From NCBI GenBank assembly GCA_046727435.1, contig JBKPCR010000213.1, positions 1 to 48,255 of the forward strand: a stretch of DNA of 48,255 bases, given 5' to 3'. Each line of letters begins with the position of its first letter. Position 1 is the first letter of the stretch. Source of the stretch: CAVPRW01 sp046727435 [NCBI: bacterium]. GTDB lineage: Bacteria > Tectomicrobia > Entotheonellia > J063. This document shows, piece after piece, positions 43,503-48,255 of this stretch. The notes under the pieces were generated by a model. That model ran no database searches and was not told the DNA's origin. It saw only the letters and a list, made by a program, of their open reading frames with translations. The translations under genes were made by a program, and so were the position numbers.

Positions 43503-44195
43503 CTAGCGTGCTGCATCCGTCTTCACCGTGAGGTTGTCGAAGGAGGTCACGCTGTCCGCCTTGGTCCACAGCCCGACCTTCCCCGCATCTTTAAATCTGG
43601 CATCATCCGCCTCAAACAAAAACTTATCGTTGAGGAATACCCTGAAGTGTGTGCCCTTCACCTCCAACGTGAGGGTCTGCCACTCGTTCGCTGGCACTTT
43701 CACGTTCACACCGGCAAACTGCTGGCGCTTGCCGCGTTCGACCCTGTAGAGTCGTACGTTATCTTCCAGGGCGTTAGCCCGGACGATGTAGTAGTTGTCC
43801 TGATCCCGGTATCGCGCCAGAAGTCCTGCAGCCTGGTCCACCGTCCCGGAGACCGGCTTGAATGTGACGGACACTTCCACATCTTTCGCCGCTAGGCGGT
43901 CATAGATGCAGAGTGGAAAGCGGGAGGACGTCTTATCGGTACTCGTCTGCGCGAGCACCTTCCCGCCGCTTGGGGCCGTGGCGTCATCAACGACACGCCA
44001 TTCTCCTGGCCCTCCGCCGCCCGTGACCGCGGTCGAGAAGCCGGCTGGGAGCTCGCCCACGGTCGCCGTATCAAAATCCACCATGATGCTCTCACGTGCC
44101 CCCGTCCCTCCGGCCTCGGCCGAAAGCTCCCAGGCTATACACGCCAACAGGAGCAGCATGGCATATGCGCGTATTGTTGCCTTGCGTCTCGGCAC
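43503..44195 (-). CDS. Exported LamG/DUF1080-like protein, copy 2
   Basis: The 230-residue protein starts at GTG with GGGGAG upstream. It has a signal helix (AYAMLLLLACIAWELSAEAG) and a jelly-roll domain with VTFKPVSGTVDQAAGLLARY, YYIVRANALEDNVRLYRVER and VGLWTKADSVTSFDNLTV. The match to the protein at 40146-40844 is close in its conserved blocks. Membership of the chromate operon suggests a periplasmic role there, but the ligand is unknown. Confidence 0.8.
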   Translation of the reverse strand: MPRRKATIRAYAMLLLLACIAWELSAEAGGTGARESIMVDFDTATVGELPAGFSTAVTGGGGPGEWRVVDDATAPSGGKVLAQTSTDKTSSRFPLCIYDRLAAKDVEVSVTFKPVSGTVDQAAGLLARYRDQDNYYIVRANALEDNVRLYRVERGKRQQFAGVNVKVPANEWQTLTLEVKGTHFRVFLNDKFLFEADDARFKDAGKVGLWTKADSVTSFDNLTVKTDAAR

Positions 44196-44252
44196 GTGTG
44201 TCTCCCCTCGTGGTAAACTCAGAGCTTGACACGCAGCCTTTCCAACGCCAGC

Positions 44253-44708
44253 TCAGATGTGACCGGCGAGCTTGGGAACGGGCCACGTGCCACCGCAGTA
44301 GACATAGAGCGCATCGTAGAGAGGAAACTCGCGCTCGAGCTTCTCGTGGTCGCCGATCTCCATCTGCTGGAACCCGCCGGCAATGGCATCAAGCCCGCGT
44401 GATTCGGGCGTGAGGTCTTTATCCGACGTATCCGCCCCGCGCACGATGAGCGCCAGGCGGTCGAGGGCTGGGTCTTTGCCTTCCAGGTTATACTTCCGCA
44501 TCACCGCGTCAAAGCTACAGAAGGGCCCGTGGTGGCCCAGTTCCACGCCCTGGATGTCATAGGGGATCGCCCCTTGTTTTTCGGCTTCGGCGAGCACCTC
44601 GTCCGCTGGCACATAGATGAACTCCGGCGTTGGATCGATAAAGCGGCTGATGAGCCACGGACAGGCAATCCGGTCGATTTTCGCTCGTGCACGTGTGATC
44701 CATTTCAT
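44253..44708 (-). CDS. Stand-alone ChrB C-terminal domain protein
   Basis: The 151-residue protein matches the ChrB C-terminal domain, with KIDRIACPWLISRFIDPTPE, IPYDIQGVELGHHGPFCSFD and DAIAGGFQQMEIGDHEKLER. It is the second such domain in the operon: its start overlaps the end of the first ChrB by four bases (44705-44708), and GGAGAG precedes it. Chromate-resistance proteins of this stand-alone type are known, and some are thought to reduce or sense chromate. Confidence 0.85.
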   Translation of the reverse strand: MKWITRARAKIDRIACPWLISRFIDPTPEFIYVPADEVLAEAEKQGAIPYDIQGVELGHHGPFCSFDAVMRKYNLEGKDPALDRLALIVRGADTSDKDLTPESRGLDAIAGGFQQMEIGDHEKLEREFPLYDALYVYCGGTWPVPKLAGHI

Positions 44709-45697
44709 GTGCGCTCTCCTTCTGATGCACGTGTGATTGTTCTCCCACGTCCGCCCAGCTGCCCTCGCCGGGTGAGCGCGGTATAGAGTCCCTCATAGAG
44801 GGCCACCCCGTGACTCTCAAGCTCGCAATCGGAGAGCCCCGCCAGGAGCCAGCCCTTCAGCACCTCATCGACCCCCGTAGTCTCCGGGTGTGCATAGCGG
44901 CCATCGCGCAAATCGATCTCATGGACAATCTCCCCCATCGTGCGCAGGCTCTGGTCGTCCAGGCCGAAAGCAGCAACCATGGTTTCAAACGTGCAGGGGT
45001 TCCCCCGATGCCCGAAGGTGCCCTCCCGCATGTCGAAGGCGACCTCATCCGGCCCGGGTGTCTTGGCGTAGCGGATGACGGCCGCGGGGTTGATGAAGCG
45101 TCGGATGAGCCAGATGCAGGCCAGCCGGTCCACATGTGGCCGTGGCCGGGTGACCTAGTGCGCCTCCCGGTAGGCCTCAAGGGCTGCAGGGGTCACGGAT
45201 GCGGCCGCGCCTTCGCCGGCCGACAGCGCCTGGGCAATGCGCCCGAGGCGTGAGGTGAGAGGGCCCCCTTGCGGCGCATCAAAGAAATCGATGCGGGCCA
45301 CTTCGGCGTGTTGTCGCCGCAAGCGCTCAAGCACCTCCCGCAACTGGGAGCGCTCCTCTGGTTTCAGCTCCGGGTTGAGCTGCGCTTCAAGCGCTGCCGC
45401 CTGGGCGTCGAGGGCCGTATAGTCCTCCGCCCGCGCCTTCCGGAAGCGGTCCATCAGTTCCGCATCCGAGAGCCCCTCGAACTGCTCAACTCTCATCACC
45501 AGGGCCTCCCCCTTGGCATGCTGGACCTCTTCGGCCAACCATTGGAAGGCCTCAAGGCACTCTTCCCGGGCGGGCAGGACTTGGATGCCTCCCGTCGGCG
45601 AGAATGCCCCCAGGCGGCCCAACCACCGCCAAAGGGCGACTCGGGGGCTCGAGTGCCCTTTCGAGGGCAACGAATAGGAAAAAACCACCCACGTCAT
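44705..45697 (-). pseudogene. chrB: ChrB with an in-frame amber codon between its two domains
   Basis: One frame of 331 codons covers a full ChrB: the N-terminal domain (residues 1-180, WVVFSYSLPSKGHSSPRVAL; coiled middle QLREVLERLRRQHAEVARID) and the C-terminal domain (VDRLACIWLIRRFINPAAVI). It is broken only by TAG at 45155-45157, in EAYREAH-stop-VTRPRPHVDR. ChrB proteins usually have Trp just before VTR, so TGG to TAG is the simplest origin. A strong AGGAGG precedes the ATG at 45697. The outcomes could be two separate proteins (a GTG re-start exists at 45133), readthrough, or a dead regulator. Confidence 0.8.
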
Positions 45698-45726
45698 GGT
45701 ATGCCTCCTGTTCCGAGGATGAATGT

Positions 45727-45756
45727 AATATATGTTTCTTCGATATGCAACTTTAA
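45727..45756 (-). promoter_or_regulatory. Candidate promoter of the chromate operon
   Basis: Reading the minus strand, TTAAAG (45751-45756) and TATATT (45727-45732) are 18 bases apart, in an AT-rich patch directly upstream of chrB and its AGGAGG. It is the only AT-rich segment in this intergenic space. The spacing fits sigma70, but the -35 box is weak, so an activator or ChrB control is possible. Confidence 0.45.
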
Positions 45757-45943
45757 TTTCACCTGATAACGGGTTTTGCAGAAGACAGATTGCCCACAGC
45801 GCCTTAGAGCATTTCGAAGCGAAGGGCAGCGAAACGACGTATTGTATGCCTTCTACTCTGTTACCCCTTAATCCCTGTCACCTCACCCCCCAACACGACC
45901 GCTAGGCGGCCTTTGGCTTTCCTACGAAAGGGCTTCGCCGTGG

Positions 45944-46204
45944 ATGCCTTCTGAGTCTTATGCGTATCATTACATCCGTTTCGACCGGACGGACGCCATG
46001 TCGGAGGAGGAAGTTCGGGCATTACTGGCAGAGCACGGCTTTCGCGTGGCGAACATAGGTTACCGCATCACACGTGACGGCCGAAGTTTTGAGTATCGCA
46101 TGACCATTCGGACCACAGACCCCAACAACACCGCTCACCTCGCCGCCTCGTTGCGCAAACTAGAAATTGCCCGCGAATTCCGCCTTTCACCTATGGGTGA
46201 CTAG
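45944..46204 (+). CDS. Lone MgtC-type C-terminal domain
   Basis: The 86-residue protein reads AEHGFRVANIGYRITRDGRS, FEYRMTIRTTDPNNTAHLAA and EIAREFRLSPMGD. This matches the ACT-like cytoplasmic C-terminal domain of MgtC/SapB-family membrane proteins. The membrane part is absent: upstream sequence shows no hydrophobic frame. It is either a small stand-alone relative or a 5'-truncated gene. It is divergent from the chromate operon and lies about 55 bp before the riboswitch promoter. No clear ribosome site precedes the ATG. Confidence 0.6.
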   Translation: MPSESYAYHYIRFDRTDAMSEEEVRALLAEHGFRVANIGYRITRDGRSFEYRMTIRTTDPNNTAHLAASLRKLEIAREFRLSPMGD

Positions 46205-46257
46205 GCGGAAATCCAATGTTACCTTCACACTGCCATACTCCCGCGACCACGCTAGGC

Positions 46258-46286
46258 TTGACATTTGTCGTGCCACATGATATATG
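46258..46286 (+). promoter_or_regulatory. Strong sigma70 promoter for the riboswitch leader
   Basis: A perfect TTGACA (46258-46263), a 17-base spacer and TATATG (46281-46286) predict a start near 46293. That is about 17 bases before the first riboswitch helix. The message leader would then be about 580 bases to the porin start codon. Confidence 0.75.
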
Positions 46287-46309
46287 CATGCGATCCTTTG
46301 CAGTACTTG

Positions 46310-46468
46310 CTATAGAGGTGGAGCATACGGGAAGAGGGTGTCATTCCCTCACGGGCGCGCCACTGTGATCGGGGACGAACGCCAACAGGACATACCACTG
46401 GCGGGGATACCGCTGGGAAGGTGTTGGCTAGTAGGACGATCCGTCAGTCAGGAGACCGCCCTCTATAG
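46310..46468 (+). ncRNA. Cobalamin riboswitch 1
   Basis: The closing helix CTATAGAG (46310-46317) pairs perfectly with CTCTATAG (46461-46468). Inside are the B12 element parts: GCGCCACTGTGATCGGGGA, a CTGGGAAGG core and a B12 box with CGTCAGTCAGGAGACC. A loop-loop partner region lies between. These are diagnostic of AdoCbl/cobalamin riboswitches. A rho-independent terminator follows at 46526-46557, so this unit probably acts by transcription termination. Confidence 0.88.
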
Positions 46469-46525
46469 CTTAGACGAAGCCTCCTTCGCGGGATGAGGAG
46501 CGACCCATATGATTCCTTCGTAGAC

Positions 46526-46557
46526 ACCCTCACCGGGGATATCCGTGGGGGTTTTTT
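46526..46557 (+). terminator. Intrinsic terminator after riboswitch 1
   Basis: The stem ACCCTCAC (46526-46533) / GTGGGGGT (46545-46552) of 8 bp with an 11-base loop is followed by TTTTTT. It is placed 58 bases after riboswitch 1 and before riboswitch 2. It would stop transcription before the porin unless an antiterminator forms. Confidence 0.8.
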
Positions 46558-46691
46558 ATTGCCCGGCGGTCGCACGAAGGACCATCGGAAACCGCGCTTA
46601 ACGCTCGACGAGACTGGAGGTGCAGATGACGACAGTTGTGCCGTGTATTGGCATGGCGTGACTATTCACACTACTGAGGTTGGAATCTTCA

Positions 46692-46837
46692 CCCTGGAGT
46701 ATGGGGAAGCCGGTGTAAATCCGGTGCTGCCCCGCAACTGTGAACGGGGACGAAACCTGCGGCAGACCACTTGCCTAACGGCTGGGAAGGAGCAGGGAGT
46801 AGGATGATCCGTGAGCCAGGAGACCTGTATTCCGGGG
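46692..46837 (+). ncRNA. Cobalamin riboswitch 2
   Basis: This is a near-consensus B12 element: GGGGAAGCCGGTGTAAATCC, GCTGCCCCGCAACTGTGA, CGGGGACGAAACC, GGCTGGGAAGG and GATCCGTGAGCCAGGAGACC. The ends CCCTGGAGTATGGGG and CCTGTATTCCGGGG pair with a few wobbles. It lies 40 bases before the porin start. The hairpin CCGCG-n12-CGCGG (46840-46861) directly before the ribosome site suggests translational control here, in contrast to unit 1. Confidence 0.93.
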
Positions 46838-46876
46838 TCCGCGAGCACACCCTTTCGCGGGAAAGGAATGCATCTC

Positions 46877-48255
46877 ATGTGGCGACGACTGCGGAGAGCT
46901 GGAGTAGAGACCGTGATGGTGCTGGTAGGACTGACGATGATGGCTGATACGGTGGGCGCGGCGACTACCCCGGCTGAGCAACGTCTGCTCGAACGGATCC
47001 GCGCGCTTGAAGAACGACTGAACAAGCTTGAAAAGATCGAAGGGACCACGCAGCCCCCGACAGCGGCCGAAACCCAGGATATGGAGCGCCTCCTGGAACG
47101 CCTCAACGTGCTTGAAGAGCGATTGGACAGGCTCGACCGGACCAATGTTATCAAGAAGAAGGTTGAGTATGTCTGTCCCGGTGGTGAGATTCTCACGGAG
47201 CCTCCGCCCGAGGGGCGCTGCCCGGATGCCGCTAAGCCGCAGGTTCGGGAGACAGTGAGTACGGAGTCGGTGTTACGGCGCCAATCCATCGCTGAGCAGA
47301 TCGAAGGTGCCCTCCAGGATGCCGAAGGGAAAAAAGTCGCTATCGGAGGGTCGGCGCGCGGTATCCTCCAGCAAGTCACCAACGGCCAGCGCGGGCAAAA
47401 TGATCTCTTTCCCTCGGGGGCATTTGATCTGGTGTTGCTGTCGCGGCCGATGGCGAATACGACCTTCTACGTCGATATCGAGGCCATTGCTGGCCCGGGG
47501 CCCGATCGAGTGCTTGGGAGTCTGTCCCGCCTGAATGCCGATGTGGAGACGCTGGGCCTGGGGGGGCTGGGAATCGGCGGGCAGGACCAAAGGCTGGCGA
47601 TACGGGAAGCCTGGCTGGGGTTCCAGTTGTTTAAAGACCGCCTCGATGCGTTTGCGGGGAAGCTCGATCCGACCAACTACTTCGATCGCAACGCTTTCGC
47701 CAACGACGAAACCTCCCAGTTCTTGGATGCAGCCCTAGTGAACAATCCGATGCTCAAGCAGCCTCCGAATGGGCCAGGCCTGGTCACGCGCTGGGACGCC
47801 AACCGCGATCTCGGTTTTAGCCTTGGGGTAATGGGGTCCCGCGAATTTGAAGGGGCGCTGTTTGATGGGCCGTTCGTGGCCGGGGAGATCGATTACCATT
47901 CAGCGCGACTGCTCGATGGCAACTACCGTGTGTGGGCCCGCCTGGGGAGGGTCCCGGACGATTTACAGCGGCAGACGTGGGGCATGGGCGTCAGCATAGA
48001 CCAACTGCTGACGCAGCAGCTCGGCGTATTTGTGCGGGCGGGATTTAGTCAGTCGGACGGGATTCCTCAGCTCTCCTCCGCAGCGTCTGGAGGGCTCCAA
48101 TTGAGGGCGCCGTGGTTGAGCCGACCACGAGATCGGGTGGGCGCTGGCTATACCTACCAATGGGAACCCATAGGTTCAGAGCAGCTGGCCGAGTTCTACT
48201 ACAATTTGTTCCTCACGGACCGGTTGTCGTTAATTGGCAACGTTCAGTGGCTCAT
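46877..48255 (+). CDS. OprB-like porin, 3' end outside the window
   Basis: 459 codons are visible without a stop. There is a signal peptide (residues about 1-28, VMVLVGLTMMADTVGA). Two coiled-coil stretches follow (QRLLERIRALEERLNKLEKI; MERLLERLNVLEERLDRLDR). A porin body comes next with REAWLGFQLFKDRLDAFAGK, LDPTNYFDRNAFANDETSQF and repeated amphipathic strands typical of OprB-type carbohydrate-selective porins. I chose the ATG at 46877, nine bases after AAAGGA; an ATG at 46868 overlaps that site. It is under two cobalamin riboswitches, so it may bring corrinoids or cobalt compounds across the outer membrane. The ligand is inference. Confidence 0.8.
   Translation, partial: MWRRLRRAGVETVMVLVGLTMMADTVGAATTPAEQRLLERIRALEERLNKLEKIEGTTQPPTAAETQDMERLLERLNVLEERLDRLDRTNVIKKKVEYVCPGGEILTEPPPEGRCPDAAKPQVRETVSTESVLRRQSIAEQIEGALQDAEGKKVAIGGSARGILQQVTNGQRGQNDLFPSGAFDLVLLSRPMANTTFYVDIEAIAGPGPDRVLGSLSRLNADVETLGLGGLGIGGQDQRLAIREAWLGFQLFKDRLDAFAGKLDPTNYFDRNAFANDETSQFLDAALVNNPMLKQPPNGPGLVTRWDANRDLGFSLGVMGSREFEGALFDGPFVAGEIDYHSARLLDGNYRVWARLGRVPDDLQRQTWGMGVSIDQLLTQQLGVFVRAGFSQSDGIPQLSSAASGGLQLRAPWLSRPRDRVGAGYTYQWEPIGSEQLAEFYYNLFLTDRLSLIGNVQWL

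Noticed and set aside
46626-46661. Eleven-codon frame with GGAGG between the two riboswitches (MTTVVPCIGMA)
   Set aside because: A leader peptide is possible, but a frame this short with a ribosome-site look-alike is expected by chance. There is no attenuation-type codon run.
46493-46807. 104-codon frame overlapping the terminator and riboswitch 2
   Set aside because: It lies entirely in structured leader RNA. No protein-like composition.
1-48255. CRISPR arrays, tRNA and rRNA genes
   Set aside because: No regularly spaced direct repeats were seen, nor any cloverleaf with a CCA end or conserved rRNA segment. This was judged by eye, so a tRNA scan could still find one.

Overview
The window is 48 kb of high-GC DNA from a Gram-negative bacterium: it encodes outer-membrane barrels, TolC/RND efflux, lipoproteins and a porin. 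No rRNA, tRNA or marker protein fixes the taxon. The gene mix (DUF5615/DUF433 pair, heavy-metal RND, FetAB, ChrA/ChrB, Fe(III) ABC transporter) is the kind seen in environmental lineages such as Nitrospirota or Methylomirabilota, but that placement is a guess. The whole window reads as an accessory or genomic-island region: it has many mobile-element scars and its main theme is metal handling.

Layout. (1) 1-1391: a decayed transposase tail, then an intact-looking 1,248-bp IS630-family element with TIRs and TA duplications. (2) 1856-5501: a toxin-antitoxin pair, a metallo-beta-lactamase-fold hydrolase, a frameshifted sulfotransferase-like gene and a NUDIX hydrolase, all on +. Three imperfect palindromes with integron attC architecture (2449-2532, 3546-3641, 4824-4911) separate them, so this looks like a small cassette array without a visible integrase. 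(3) 5498-7722: an outer-membrane barrel protein and a CNNM/CorC-type transporter. (4) 16146-8445 on minus: a heavy-metal RND operon (His-rich exported protein, periplasmic adaptor, RND pump, TolC channel, TPR lipoprotein). (5) 16199-17525: a 1,327-bp transposon with perfect 23-bp inverted repeats and an 8-bp target duplication. It carries an exported-protein gene and no recognisable transposase, and it landed just upstream of the RND operon promoter. (6) 17.6-22.7 kb: a recombinase scar, a methyltransferase with a small membrane protein divergent from a TetR regulator, a CorC tail fragment, a CDF metal exporter and an MFS transporter. (7) 23.0-34.9 kb, all minus: FetA/FetB iron exporter, an asymmetric heterodimeric ABC exporter, two more copies of the same MFS family, a YVTN beta-propeller protein with a truncated cytochrome c peroxidase, and a ChrA transporter. 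(8) 40844-34874: a Fe(III)-type ABC importer operon ending in a barrel protein and a cupredoxin. (9) 45697-41022: a chromate operon with ChrB broken by an in-frame amber codon, a second ChrB domain, a LamG/DUF1080-like protein, DUF1259 and ChrA. (10) 45944-48255 on +: a lone MgtC C-terminal domain, then a strong promoter, a cobalamin riboswitch, an intrinsic terminator, a second cobalamin riboswitch and a porin gene that runs off the end.

How it fits together. Most intact operons move or sense metals or oxyanions (chromate, iron, divalent cations, possibly cobalt or B12). They are mixed with drug-type exporters and with genes in visible decay. The strongest candidates for new biology are the tandem B12 riboswitch leader on a porin, the attC-bounded cassettes, the cargo-carrying transposon next to a metal-efflux promoter, and the nonsense-interrupted ChrB in an enlarged chromate operon.
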